A stretch of DNA of 64,000 nt from Promethearchaeia archaeon (GTDB lineage Archaea; Asgardarchaeota; Lokiarchaeia; Sigyniarchaeales; SOKP01). Position numbers and translations under genes: made by a program. The notes beneath the pieces were generated by a model. The model saw only the letters and a list, made by a program, of their open reading frames with translations. It made no database searches and was not told where the DNA came from. Of this stretch, positions 9,045-18,648 are shown piece after piece (position 1 is the stretch's first letter; each line of letters opens with the position of its first letter). Location of the stretch: the NCBI GenBank assembly GCA_029856145.1, contig JAHQWK010000001.1, positions 62,001 to 126,000 of the forward strand. Direction: 5' to 3'.

Positions 9045-10697
9045 ATTATTGAAGAAGAAGAATTCATCGAATACACAGAGTTTTTAGACAAACTAAGAAA
9101 ATATGAGTTTAAAATAAAGCAAATCAAAGATCCAATAGAGAAAAATAAAACAATACAAGAAATGGTTTCAGAGTCATTTAATTTTTTTAATGAGATTGCT
9201 CAATCTGGAGAATTTTTTGAAGCAGGGGAATTTCTTTATTCTGTTGCTGAAATAATGGAAAATATTGATTTTTCTGAAGCTCTTAAATTATATAATGAAA
9301 TAATTGAATTGTATAAAAAGCAAATTATAGATTATAAACTTCAAGCGAAATTACGTGAAATTGCTGAATTATACTTAAGAATTGCGGAAATTTATCGTGA
9401 GAAAATTAGAGATTTTCAATCAGAAAAAAAAAATATTCTAAATAGTATAAAATTTTTAAAGCAAGAAAGTGATCTTTTAAAAGAATTTAATGAAACTAGA
9501 AAAATCGCTCAAAATTTTCAAAATATCGCAGATTTATTCTTAAAGTTCTCTGATTTCAAGAATGCTATAAAATTTTATGAAAAAGTTATCAATATTTCTA
9601 AAAATCATAACTATTTTGACATGCTATCTTACTCTTATCAGCAAATTGGATCCTGTTATGAAGAAATCGACGATTATAACAAATCGCAAGATACAATTTT
9701 AGATGGTGTAGAATTCTTCTCTACTTTAACAACTAAATTTGAAGAGAAAAATGATAATTTAACTCTTGCTCAGATTTATCAAATCTTAAAAAACTTATAT
9801 AAAATTTTAGATAAGCAAGATCAATACATAAATTTCTCTAAAAAAGAAGCAGGAGCATATATAGACTTAGCAGAAACACTAGAAAAGACACAAGAAAACT
9901 ATTATAAAATTGCGCGGTATTATCGAGGAGCTGGATTATGTTATCAAGACATTCAAAATAATCTAATTGAATGCGCCTCATGTTTTGTGTTAGCTGGTAA
10001 CTTTTCAAAAAAAATTGAAGATTATAACCAAGCAGCGACGAATTTTTTTGATGGGGCTAATGTTTTTAAAGAAATGGATAATTTTGAAATGGCATATAAA
10101 CATTTTGTAGAAGCAGGTGATAATTATTGGAAGATTGGAAGTATTAACGAATCTACAGAAAGTTATTTAAACGCTTATGATATTGCAATTGAAGGGGAAT
10201 TAGAATTTAATAGATTCGGCATTTTTAATCAAATTATAAGAGGGTTAAATAAGATCGCTGAAGAAGGATTAAAAAACAAACAATTCTTTACAGCAGCCAC
10301 TTTGATTTTAGAAAGTATAAAATTTTATGAGCAGCTTGATACCGCAAAAGATTTCCTTCTAAGAGAAATGGTTAACAATTTGTATCGTTATTATTATCGA
10401 GCAGCAAACTTAAAGAAGATTGGATCTTCTCACATCGTTCTTAGTTATGTTTTGGCCTCTATTTCATGTATTTTAAATGGTAAATTAGATAAGGCTTGGA
10501 AAGTTATCTCTGAAATAGAATCTGAAAAAACTACGGTAAAAAAATACAAAGAAATAATAAAAATAATGATTGAAAGAGTTTCTGAAGGAAAAAAGGTTGA
10601 ACTAAATAATTTCCCTTTCGATTTAAAGAGAATTATTGAATCCTCGGAAGAAATAATGTTTCTTCTAAAACTTTTTAAGGGTTTTAAAATAAAATAA
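9045..10697 (+). CDS. TPR-repeat (SNAP-like) scaffold protein with probable ATT start
   Basis: Helical-repeat protein built of tetratricopeptide-like hairpins from about residue 45 to the end, for example FKNAIKFYEKVINISKNH, YQQIGSCYEEIDDYNKSQ and YRGAGLCYQDIQN. The tandem hairpins recall alpha-SNAP, but no family-specific residue is recognised. The first in-frame ATG is 9162, yet clearly coding sequence extends upstream in frame (EFIEYTEFLDKLRKYEFKIK) to a TGA at 9030-9032. Between them there is no ATG, GTG or TTG in frame, only ATT at 9045 and 9048, placed 8-11 nt after a GGAG (9033-9036). I therefore place the start at ATT, giving about 550 aa. No signal peptide or membrane segment. Confidence 0.75.
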   Translation: MIEEEEFIEYTEFLDKLRKYEFKIKQIKDPIEKNKTIQEMVSESFNFFNEIAQSGEFFEAGEFLYSVAEIMENIDFSEALKLYNEIIELYKKQIIDYKLQAKLREIAELYLRIAEIYREKIRDFQSEKKNILNSIKFLKQESDLLKEFNETRKIAQNFQNIADLFLKFSDFKNAIKFYEKVINISKNHNYFDMLSYSYQQIGSCYEEIDDYNKSQDTILDGVEFFSTLTTKFEEKNDNLTLAQIYQILKNLYKILDKQDQYINFSKKEAGAYIDLAETLEKTQENYYKIARYYRGAGLCYQDIQNNLIECASCFVLAGNFSKKIEDYNQAATNFFDGANVFKEMDNFEMAYKHFVEAGDNYWKIGSINESTESYLNAYDIAIEGELEFNRFGIFNQIIRGLNKIAEEGLKNKQFFTAATLILESIKFYEQLDTAKDFLLREMVNNLYRYYYRAANLKKIGSSHIVLSYVLASISCILNGKLDKAWKVISEIESEKTTVKKYKEIIKIMIERVSEGKKVELNNFPFDLKRIIESSEEIMFLLKLFKGFKIK

Positions 10698-10877
10698 TTT
10701 TAACTCTTTTCTTTTTACTTTCTTGTAGAATCTTGTTAGCTCATGATAAAAACTTAAATATATTAAATTAAACCTTTATGATAATATCAAAAAGAGATTT
10801 TTGAAATATCTAAAATAGCAATATCTAGTAAAAGATTAGATAATTTCTTTAATCGAATCGTAAAGAAGAGATGAATT

Positions 10878-12104
10878 ATGAAAAAAATTAATAAATCTCT
10901 AATAGTATTAGTATTATGCTTCATATTCATCGGAGCGACAATACCATTTTCCCTAATTTATTTTGGTAGGAGACAGCCTACTCAATCAAATCTTGTTCAT
11001 ATTTATGTAAATTCAACGATCTATTCTAGTTTATCTTCTGATATTGCACAATATAAACAAGACATTGAAACACAAGGATATACTGCAAATGTGATCAATT
11101 GGTCCATTAATGGAATTACTCAACTTAAGAATCACATGACAGCAGCTTATTCAAATGGGTTAATAGGAGCTGTTTTAATAGGAAAACTTCCCTATGCAAA
11201 AGCAAGATATTGGGATGCAAGTTGGGCCATGTATCGTCATTTCTCATGTGATTATTATCTAATGGATTTAGATGGAAATTGGACAGATGTAAATGCAAAT
11301 AATTATTATGATGTAGGGGCCTCAGATAATAATATAGAACATAATAATGGTACTGCAGATTGGTTTCCTGAAATATGGGTAGCACGTATAAGTCCTTATA
11401 CGATATCTAAAGTTGGTTTCAATCCACTTAATTCATTAAATAATTTCTTTAATCGAAATCATAATTTGAGAATTGGACTCACTTATCGACCACATCAAGG
11501 ATTATTATATATTGACGATGAATGGGCGAGTTTTGCAACTGAATGGGTTAGTAATTTTACAGCTTACACTGGAGTAAATCTTACGTGTGAATCTGATTAT
11601 AATTATATTGCTAATGATTTTACCAATTCAACACATTTTCTTTCAAACATATCGGATATTACTCATCCAGCGTTTATGAATTATGAATTAGTTCATGTAA
11701 TGGCCCATTGTAACGGTACTGAACAACAATTTGGGATTAATGTGTATCAAGGGGTTCCAAGTGCTGATGATGGTATCTTAACATATCATGATATATATAA
11801 TAGTGGACCACAACCACTATTCTTTAATTTATACTCTTGTTTTTCGTCAAATCTTATGATAACTAATAATATCGCAACACATTATCTCTTTGATGGTCAA
11901 GCCTTAGTTGTAATAGGATGTTCAAGATCAGGGGGGATGAGTCTTTATCAACCATTTTATGATTCTCTAAGAGATGGAAAGATTTTCGGAGAAGCTTTTA
12001 AAGATTGGTTTTATGGACCAGAAATTATTCCTCTTAATCACTGGGAAGAAGTATATGGTATGACATTTTTAGGAGATCCATTACTAACAATTTATATGAC
12101 ATAA
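10878..12104 (+). CDS. Peptidase C25 (gingipain-like) secreted or membrane-anchored protease
   Basis: Caspase-fold cysteine peptidase related to gingipains. Residues 8-29 form a hydrophobic signal/anchor, so the body is outside the membrane. Family landmarks follow: GLIGAVLIGKLPYA (94-107), the metal-binding-like DLDGNW (130-135), DWFPEIWVARIS (161-172), the catalytic-histidine strand LVHVMAHCNG (His277), the nucleophile strand LFFNLYSCFSS (Cys321), VVIGCSRSGG and the closing MTFLGDPLL. At 408 aa it holds the catalytic unit only, without the Ig-like domain or adhesin repeats of bacterial gingipains. It is monocistronic. Substrate unknown; turnover of external protein or processing of surface proteins would be reasonable. 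Confidence 0.82.
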   Translation: MKKINKSLIVLVLCFIFIGATIPFSLIYFGRRQPTQSNLVHIYVNSTIYSSLSSDIAQYKQDIETQGYTANVINWSINGITQLKNHMTAAYSNGLIGAVLIGKLPYAKARYWDASWAMYRHFSCDYYLMDLDGNWTDVNANNYYDVGASDNNIEHNNGTADWFPEIWVARISPYTISKVGFNPLNSLNNFFNRNHNLRIGLTYRPHQGLLYIDDEWASFATEWVSNFTAYTGVNLTCESDYNYIANDFTNSTHFLSNISDITHPAFMNYELVHVMAHCNGTEQQFGINVYQGVPSADDGILTYHDIYNSGPQPLFFNLYSCFSSNLMITNNIATHYLFDGQALVVIGCSRSGGMSLYQPFYDSLRDGKIFGEAFKDWFYGPEIIPLNHWEEVYGMTFLGDPLLTIYMT

Positions 12105-12198
12105 TCACAATAAAATTAAACTAATTGTAACAATAATTTTTAATAAGGTTTCTTTTTTTTAATTTTTACATTTTACTAGTAATTGGAATAATACAATA

Positions 12199-12867
12199 AT
12201 GATTAATGAAAAGACAAACAACATTGTCTTAAGTTTTGATTTAGATAATACTTTAATTAATAACAGATCGGGTATTGTGGCTTCATTTAATTACGCATTA
12301 AATAAATATGAATTACCTAATTTGGAAAGCCACGTAATAGAAGTTATGATTGGTATACCTTTGAATGAGATGTTTATTAAAGTAACCAATCAAGATCCTT
12401 TAAAATTAACTTCAGCCTTCAGAGAATATTATGGAAAAAAAGGGATATATCAAGCAAATATTTTGCCAGGAATTAAATCTAAACTAAAGGAATTGAAAGA
12501 ATTACACTTCACTATGGGTATTATAACTTCCAAAAAACAAGAAATGGCAAAAAGAATCATCGAAGTTTTAAATGTTCAGAACTATTTTGATTATGTTTTA
12601 GGAGAAACAGAAGATAGAAAGGAATTGGGAAAACTTGACCCAACATTAAAGAAAATTCTAAATAGTAAATATCCCGGATATAAGATTATTGTTATTGGAG
12701 ACCATCCTAAAGATGTAATGCTTTCCAATAATTTAAACTGTCCATTTATCGGAGTATTGACAGGACATCATTCAGCTAATCAATTAAATGAAATAAAAGA
12801 GGGAAAAGCATTAATAATTGATTCAGTTAGTGAATTAGATATTGATTTAATATATTCTTTAATTTAA
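12199..12867 (+). CDS. HAD-superfamily phosphatase (phosphoglycolate phosphatase-like)
   Basis: Haloacid dehalogenase-fold hydrolase with a helical cap. Motif I is SFDLDNTL (nucleophile Asp14, acid/base Asp16), motif II is IITSKK with the Ser/Thr, the conserved lysine is in KLDPTLKKIL and motif III is VIGDHPKDVMLSNN. The cap between motifs I and II (about residues 25-90) is of the class C1 type seen in Gph and PpaX. The length, 222 aa, is normal. The substrate cannot be read from the sequence; small phosphorylated metabolites such as 2-phosphoglycolate or pyrophosphate are usual for this branch. It is monocistronic and convergent with the downstream cdhE gene. Confidence 0.88.
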   Translation: MINEKTNNIVLSFDLDNTLINNRSGIVASFNYALNKYELPNLESHVIEVMIGIPLNEMFIKVTNQDPLKLTSAFREYYGKKGIYQANILPGIKSKLKELKELHFTMGIITSKKQEMAKRIIEVLNVQNYFDYVLGETEDRKELGKLDPTLKKILNSKYPGYKIIVIGDHPKDVMLSNNLNCPFIGVLTGHHSANQLNEIKEGKALIIDSVSELDIDLIYSLI

Positions 12868-12932
12868 AACAGAATTATGTTATTGGTATTTCAGTATTAA
12901 AAAAGAGAAAAAAATTAGAGATTTTTTCTATC

Positions 12933-14399
12933 TTATTCTTTTGACCAGGATTCGTATTCCTTCATGAATTCTTCTGGTTTCCACTGACTATCCATAAATT
13001 TTGGGATTCCAGAACTATCTCTAGGTCCTACAATTACAAAAGCATCTGCTTCATCTTCTAAGGCTCCACTCAAACGAGCAGCCATGCCAGGAAGAATGAG
13101 AATTCTATGTTTAACTTTATCAAAAGCTCCAAATTCTTTCACGGCTTCAGCTATTGAGCCCGCATTAAATTGACCCCCCGCAACAGCGCTTTCAATTCCT
13201 ATCCCCTCACTGTCGACTACTAAGAGCCAGCAATTCAAATTTGCACCCTTCAAATCTTGTTCAACTGGAATTTTAGTCATTCTATAATTACTGGTGACGA
13301 ATATTGGGGCCATATCTTCAGGTTCTCCAATTATATAAAGACCAGGATCAACAGCGGGATAAATTCTAGGATCTGAAAAAACACTTTGTCTTAATGTCAT
13401 TAAAGCTAATAGAGCCCAGATTTCTTCTTTCTTTTGACCTGTATGTAACACAATTAAGTTTGTATCAATAGATTCCATTATAGCACCCATTATCAGTTCT
13501 TGATATTGATGTTCCCAGAGCTCCTTATCATTTCCTATTTTAACTTGACTCCAATAGGCAGCAGGAACTCCCATTACTGGCCAACACGCATTTAAATCTT
13601 CTTTATTTATTGCTACTGTTCTTAATTGCATAATATTATCATATGTAACAGAAAGATTACCAGGTCCAAAATAAGTTCCTGAATCTAAAACAATTTCTTT
13701 TACACCAAATTTCTGTAGAGTAGCACTTAATGACAGAAATTCATCTAGATTACTAGAAACAATAGCAACAGGTAAATTATTTTCAATAGCAAATTTTCCA
13801 ATCCGTTCCCATGAGTCTATTGTAATAGCGTAAAGTAATGGTTTATTTTCCTTAATCGCTTCTGCTGCTGCTAATAATACTTCAGCATTAAAACTACATA
13901 AAATGATTGGAAGATTTGAAATTTCAGTAATTTTTTTTGCTGCTAATTTAAACTGATCAGCATCTCCAGAGACATTTCTTAAAGCAATTCCATCTAGGGT
14001 AAGTACATCTCCAATTCTTTCTATCTTAAGATCTGTTAGATATTTTACAATTTCTTCTAAATCTGCATCGTCATCGGCGATTTCTATAAAAATTGCTGTT
14101 TGATTATAAAACGTGAGTTGATGACGCATTAATACTTCCTCTCCTCCAACTGTAACTGCTCTGTCTCCGGTTCCAATTATAACGGGTTTTTGGGGAGGAG
14201 TGATAACTTCAATAAGTTTATCTCGCTTTTTTGCTTGTTTAGGATCCTGCATTAAATGAGGACAATCTTTTATTTTGACTTTTCTTTCAAGAATATCGGT
14301 CGCAAAAGCCATGCATGTATCATATCCGCATTCCTTACAATTACTTTTATCTAAAAGTGCATATATTTCTAAAGGGCTTGGTCGTGCCATTTTTGACAA
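12933..14399 (-). CDS. cdhE: Acetyl-CoA decarbonylase/synthase gamma subunit (corrinoid Fe-S protein, large subunit)
   Basis: Methyl-carrying corrinoid/Fe-S subunit of the CODH/ACS complex of the Wood-Ljungdahl pathway. The N-terminus carries the diagnostic low-potential [4Fe-4S] motif C-x2-C-x4-C-x16-C (Cys21, 24, 29, 46) within SNCKECGYDTC. A TIM barrel follows, and then a C-terminal B12-binding Rossmann-like region (VVDSEGIGIESAVAGGQFNA, then ILPGMAARLSGALEDE). At 488 aa it is full length. Its usual partners (cdhA, B, C, D) are not in this window, so the gene is detached from the ACS cluster here or is a second copy. Family call secure. Confidence 0.92.
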   Translation of the reverse strand: MSKMARPSPLEIYALLDKSNCKECGYDTCMAFATDILERKVKIKDCPHLMQDPKQAKKRDKLIEVITPPQKPVIIGTGDRAVTVGGEEVLMRHQLTFYNQTAIFIEIADDDADLEEIVKYLTDLKIERIGDVLTLDGIALRNVSGDADQFKLAAKKITEISNLPIILCSFNAEVLLAAAEAIKENKPLLYAITIDSWERIGKFAIENNLPVAIVSSNLDEFLSLSATLQKFGVKEIVLDSGTYFGPGNLSVTYDNIMQLRTVAINKEDLNACWPVMGVPAAYWSQVKIGNDKELWEHQYQELIMGAIMESIDTNLIVLHTGQKKEEIWALLALMTLRQSVFSDPRIYPAVDPGLYIIGEPEDMAPIFVTSNYRMTKIPVEQDLKGANLNCWLLVVDSEGIGIESAVAGGQFNAGSIAEAVKEFGAFDKVKHRILILPGMAARLSGALEDEADAFVIVGPRDSSGIPKFMDSQWKPEEFMKEYESWSKE

Positions 14400-14566
14400 T
14401 TCTTTTAATTTGAATTTTTTTCTATTTAGAAAAATGAATATATATGTGTAGTCTAATTTTAAATTGAATTAAAAATTTGGTTTTTTAAAATTCAACTCTA
14501 ATTATCTGGATTTTATCCATAGATTAAATAGTAAGTTTTTAAAAAATATTTGAATTTAATCAGTTA

Positions 14567-16024
14567 ATGGATAAGCATAAAAAAGAGTCTGAAGATCTTT
14601 ATTCTTTATTTTACCCACAACATATTGCGTTTATAGGTGCTTCAGAGAGCTCAAGATTGGGGTCAATGATGTATTTACCCGCTTTTAAAGAATCTATATG
14701 GGCAAATACTTTTTATCCAATTAATCCGAAACACGATAGAATAATGGATTGGAAATGTTACCCCTCTGTTTTAGATGTTCCATATCCCATTGATACAGCA
14801 TATATTTCATTGAAAACAGATTTTATCCCAGAAGCGGTAAAAGAATGTGTACAGAAAGAAATAAATTGGGTTATTATCTTTGCTTCAGGATTTTCTGAGA
14901 CAGGAGATCCTAGAGGTAACGAATTGGAGGAAGAACTTTTAAGAATTATTAAAGATTCAAAAACAAGAATAATCGGTCCTAATTGTTTAGGGCCTTTAAA
15001 TGCGGAAATCGGGATGGCACTTACTTTTGCTTCTCAAAAAGGGAACCAAGGAGGAGTATCTTTCATGTCACAATCTGGAGGACACTTAACCCAATTAGTT
15101 AATGTAGGATATAAACGAGATATAAGATATCGTTATGGTATTAGCTTTGGTAATCAAATTGATTTAAATTGTGTAGATGTAGTAAATTATTTTCGTCAAG
15201 ATTCAAAAACTTCTCTAATTGCTGCATATTTAGAATCAACTGGTTCAGCAACGGCTCAAGAGTTGTTTATTGAACTTAGAAAAACTACAAAAATCAAACC
15301 AGTAATCTTATGGAAAGGAGGATATACTAAAGACGGTTCAAGAGCAGCATTTTCACATACAGGGGCTATAGCTTCGAATAATAAATTATGGAAATCAATG
15401 GCTAATCAGACAGGAACAATCCTCGTTAAAGATAATGAAGAATTTTGGAACACTATTAAAACATTTGAATTATTATATCCACATTATATTCCAAAAGGAA
15501 GGAATATAGGGATTATTACTCCCGGAGGAGGTGCTTCCGTTAATTTGACAGACTTATTTGCTTCCCAAAATCTGTCGATACCAGAACTAACTCCTGAATC
15601 ACAATCAAAAATTGGTAAGATTTTACCCGATGTAAATGTAAACATTAAAAACCCTATTGATTTAGGGGCATCGGGGTTTATTTTAGATATTTTTACTCAA
15701 TGTATGAACGTTGTAGTTAATGATCCTAATATTGATATTATTATGGTTCCACTCTGGCCAGATCATATTTATCGTCATGTTTTTAATAGGATGATTAGAA
15801 TACGGGATTCAGTATCAAAACCATTTGCTTTTTGTTTACCAAATCTTGCTGATGATAGTGCTCTAGCTAAAAGATTTAATTCTGCAAAAAAATTATTGCA
15901 CAAAAAAAGAGTTCTCTATTTCTTTTCATTAAGAGATGCTGCGAGAAGTGTCTCACTTTTGTGTGATTATGTGGAGTTTTTGAAATCTCGCAATATCCCA
16001 ATTAACAAACCAAGCATAAAGTAA
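14567..16024 (+). CDS. ADP-forming acyl-CoA synthetase, alpha-type subunit
   Basis: Member of the NDP-forming acetyl/acyl-CoA synthetase family, which converts acyl-CoA + ADP + Pi to acid + ATP + CoA. Residues 12-135 are the CoA-binding Rossmann domain (HIAFIGASESSRLGS, then RIIGPNCLGPLN). Two succinyl-CoA-synthetase-like flavodoxin domains follow (SFMSQSGGHLTQLV, then RNIGIITPGGGASVNLTDLF). The phosphohistidine candidate lies in AAFSHTGAIAS. The protein ends near residue 485, so the ATP-grasp (beta) domain is missing and must be encoded elsewhere. It lies back to back with cdhE, which fits a route from acetyl-CoA to acetate with ATP formation; that link is an inference. Confidence 0.87.
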   Translation: MDKHKKESEDLYSLFYPQHIAFIGASESSRLGSMMYLPAFKESIWANTFYPINPKHDRIMDWKCYPSVLDVPYPIDTAYISLKTDFIPEAVKECVQKEINWVIIFASGFSETGDPRGNELEEELLRIIKDSKTRIIGPNCLGPLNAEIGMALTFASQKGNQGGVSFMSQSGGHLTQLVNVGYKRDIRYRYGISFGNQIDLNCVDVVNYFRQDSKTSLIAAYLESTGSATAQELFIELRKTTKIKPVILWKGGYTKDGSRAAFSHTGAIASNNKLWKSMANQTGTILVKDNEEFWNTIKTFELLYPHYIPKGRNIGIITPGGGASVNLTDLFASQNLSIPELTPESQSKIGKILPDVNVNIKNPIDLGASGFILDIFTQCMNVVVNDPNIDIIMVPLWPDHIYRHVFNRMIRIRDSVSKPFAFCLPNLADDSALAKRFNSAKKLLHKKRVLYFFSLRDAARSVSLLCDYVEFLKSRNIPINKPSIK

Positions 16025-16037
16025 ATAAATTTTATCT

Positions 16038-16367
16038 TTAAATTCTTTCAGAAATACTTTTTAAATATAACTTCATAAAAAATCGTTGACTACTACAATA
16101 GTCATATTTCTGGTTTTGAGTTAGATCTTGAGAATTTTTTAAAATGAAATGGATTTTTTGTATCATATCAAAATGATTATCCATAACTCCTTTAAAAGGA
16201 TCTTGCATATTAATATGAAACTCTTTATAAATTCCTTCTTTACATGATTTTGATTCAGAGAAATGACTTTTATGTAAAATGTCTTCAGAAAAAATAACAG
16301 ATTCATTGAAGATTAAACCATCTTGAACATTCTTAAAATAATTTTGTTCTATTTTTCCCGAACTCAT
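16038..16367 (-). CDS. Hypothetical protein, 109 aa
   Basis: Small soluble protein with no family I can name. It is polar, rich in Phe, Lys and His, with the stretch NHFDMIQKIHFILKNSQDLT near the middle and a basic C-terminus (RFFMKLYLKSISERI). Cysteines are few and not paired as a zinc motif. The frame begins with ATG and lies only 13 bp beyond the end of the convergent acyl-CoA synthetase gene. Codon use resembles its neighbours. No signal peptide. It could be a real lineage-specific gene or an open frame by chance; length and composition favour the former only modestly. Confidence 0.45.
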   Translation of the reverse strand: MSSGKIEQNYFKNVQDGLIFNESVIFSEDILHKSHFSESKSCKEGIYKEFHINMQDPFKGVMDNHFDMIQKIHFILKNSQDLTQNQKYDYCSSQRFFMKLYLKSISERI

Positions 16368-16750
16368 AATAATAATGACCTTATAGGTTGAAATTTACTA
16401 ATACTATTATTTTACTTATATTAATTTCAGAGTTAAACATTCTATTAATCCATTAATATGTTTTTTTGAATTGATAAAATTAAATTCTTATAAGGAATAA
16501 AAAAAGGAGAAAAGAAGGAATGCAAAATTCAACTTTTAATAAAAAATAGAATATTAAAGGCGAAATCCAATGTAAGATTGAAAATTTTGTTTCCCTTCCA
16601 AATAATTTGTTTAAATTAAACTATAAAAATATAACAGAATTTTAAGTAATTAAGAGGTAGACAATTGAATTATGTTACCAAGTAAATTGTCTCGTTATAA
16701 TATATTAATAAGAAAAAAAAATAAGGAAATCTTAAATTTTCGAATCATAT
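16368..16750. other. Intergenic region, nothing recognised
   Basis: AT-rich 380-bp stretch between two minus-strand genes. A purine-rich aaaaaaaggagaaaagaagg near 16500-16519 is followed by an ATG opening only a nine-codon frame, so it is not a gene. No tRNA, hairpin or repeat was seen. Confidence 0.5.
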
Positions 16751-17332
16751 TTAATAATATTCTGTTTTTGAAACAAGGACCGCGAAAAAGCCGTAAAATA
16801 CTATGTTTATTGTGCAACTGATAATAATATTGATAAGAAGAACATCAATCGTCATAGCCCAACCATAAACAGTATTTAATTCGGTTTTGAAAAAATCACT
16901 TAGAAAAACTCCACTAATTACTAAAACTGTACTGATAATTGCGGTTAAAAGCCATCCTCCAAAACATTGACCTTTACTTTCTCCGAACTTTCCAGCAAGA
17001 ATCGCTGCAATTATTAGAGCAGCTAAGTATCCTATCCCCAAAATTAGATCTGTTAAGACCAAACTGCCAAAAAAAGGTTGTGCTATAGTCCAATTGAAAA
17101 TTACAGATGGGAAACTGATTATTGAACCGAACAAGTAATAGAAAATCATTAGAGGGTGATTTTGAATCGTGGCAAACAAAGAATCAAAACCCGGGCCAAT
17201 AGCATAATATATTATTGTAAAAATGAAATTTAAACCGACAAAAGCAAGTATACTAAATAAAAACGCCTTACCAAATCCCATTTTGCTCAGACTCTTTTTT
17301 GTTAGTGTAATTTTATTCCTTATTATCCTCAA
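16751..17332 (-). CDS. Polytopic membrane protein of unknown family, five predicted segments
   Basis: A 193-aa integral membrane protein. After a short basic N-terminus (MRIIRNKITLTKKSLSKMG) there are hydrophobic segments at about 20-45, 57-80, 86-113, 122-147 and 160-188. A small-residue-rich stretch GYLAALIIAAILAGKFGESKG in segment 3 and its loop could pack helices or line a path, but no transporter or enzyme signature is seen. It is transcribed alone on the minus strand, divergent from the AIR-synthase-like gene with a 124-bp shared promoter region. Topology suggests a cytoplasmic N-terminus by the positive-inside rule. Function unknown. Confidence 0.65.
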   Translation of the reverse strand: MRIIRNKITLTKKSLSKMGFGKAFLFSILAFVGLNFIFTIIYYAIGPGFDSLFATIQNHPLMIFYYLFGSIISFPSVIFNWTIAQPFFGSLVLTDLILGIGYLAALIIAAILAGKFGESKGQCFGGWLLTAIISTVLVISGVFLSDFFKTELNTVYGWAMTIDVLLINIIISCTINIVFYGFFAVLVSKTEYY

Positions 17333-17456
17333 GGAAGTAATGAATTTTAAATTTTAGGGTGTAATAATTCATTTCATCAAATTATTGTAAATAAGTAATT
17401 AATGAATATTTGCTCAAAATTTTAATAAATTATGAACCCCTAAAAAGACTATAACA

Positions 17457-18485
17457 ATGAAAAGAGTTAATGAAAAATTTGCTCTTGGAAAGCTTAAACA
17501 TGATTATTTAGCCCAGTTGCTCTCAGAAATAGAAATTCAAGATAGTAGAGTAATTTCGGGATCAAAAATCGGGGAGGATGCCGCAGTTATAGATATACCT
17601 GGAAAAAATTATCTAGTGGCAAAAACTGACCCAATTACCTTCGCAACTGATGAGATTGGCTATTATGCAGTAATTGTAAATGTTAATGATCTTGTATGTA
17701 CAGGAGCTAAACCAAAATGGTTTCAATCAACGATCTTATTACCTCCTAATTTCACAACAAGTAATATGATTGAAAAGATATTTAATGATATTCACAATAC
17801 CTGTAAATCAATGGAAATAACTGTCATAGGAGGTCATACAGAAGTTACACCAGGGCTTACTAGACCAATTGTGATTGGATCTTTAATCGGAGAGGTAGAT
17901 AAAAATAAACTTGTACTTACTTCAGGAGCTGAATCAGGAGATGCATTGATTTTAACAAAAGGTATCTTTATTGAAGGTACATCTATTATAGGTCGTGAAA
18001 AAGAAAAGGATTTAATAGAAAAAGGATTTAATCACAATTTTATCGAAAAATGTAAGGATTATCTTTATAATCCTGGGATAAGTGTTTTAAATGAAGCTCT
18101 CTTAGCAAATAACCATTTTCAAATAAAGGCTATGCACGACCCTACAGAAGGGGGACTTGCTACCGGAATTGCTGAAATGACGATAGCTTCTAACACTGGT
18201 GTGTTGATAGATGAAACAAAAATAAAAATTCTTCCAGAGCCATTAGAATTAAGTAAAATGTTTAATTTAAACCCTTTAAACACTATATCATCAGGATCAT
18301 TATTGATTGCAATAGAGGAAGATTACTCTATTGAATTAATCGAATTAATGAAAAATAATAATATTTATGCTGAAAAAATTGGCAAATTTTTATCTAAAGA
18401 AAGTGGTTTGAAAATTAAAGAAAAAGAAGGTAAAAAAATTCCTTTAGAGTATTCTGAAACAGATGAAATAACAAAAATATTTTGA
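17457..18485 (+). CDS. AIR synthase-related (PurM/HypE/ThiL superfamily) protein
   Basis: ATP-using PurM-fold enzyme. The N-terminal domain has the superfamily signature SKIGEDAAVIDI (about 34-45) and KTDPITFAT, then YAVIVNVNDLVCTGAKP (metal and ATP region). The glycine-rich VIGGHTEVTPGLTRPIVIGS and the C-terminal DPTEGGLATGIAEM plus SSGSLLIAI complete the fold. Length is 342 aa. It resembles HypE but lacks the C-terminal Pro-Arg-Ile-Cys tail that HypE uses for carbamoyl transfer (it ends DEITKIF), so a hydrogenase-maturation role is not supported. This stand-alone group is common in archaea and its substrate is generally unknown. Monocistronic. Confidence 0.82.
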   Translation: MKRVNEKFALGKLKHDYLAQLLSEIEIQDSRVISGSKIGEDAAVIDIPGKNYLVAKTDPITFATDEIGYYAVIVNVNDLVCTGAKPKWFQSTILLPPNFTTSNMIEKIFNDIHNTCKSMEITVIGGHTEVTPGLTRPIVIGSLIGEVDKNKLVLTSGAESGDALILTKGIFIEGTSIIGREKEKDLIEKGFNHNFIEKCKDYLYNPGISVLNEALLANNHFQIKAMHDPTEGGLATGIAEMTIASNTGVLIDETKIKILPEPLELSKMFNLNPLNTISSGSLLIAIEEDYSIELIELMKNNNIYAEKIGKFLSKESGLKIKEKEGKKIPLEYSETDEITKIF

Positions 18486-18648
18486 TTTTTATCCAAAATT
18501 GACAACGAAATATTAAGTTTTGTCAACCAAACCTCACTTAACTAAGATTTTTATTTTAAAATTTTTATTTTAATAATATATAATATTTTTTTCTTAAGGT
18601 TTTTTAAAACCGAATAGAAAGATAAACTGATTAAATACTCGATCAAAC

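Noticed and set aside
17457..18485. Calling the AIR-synthase-like protein HypE (hydrogenase maturation)
   Set aside because: The C-terminal cysteine tail required for HypE chemistry is missing and no other hyp genes are adjacent.
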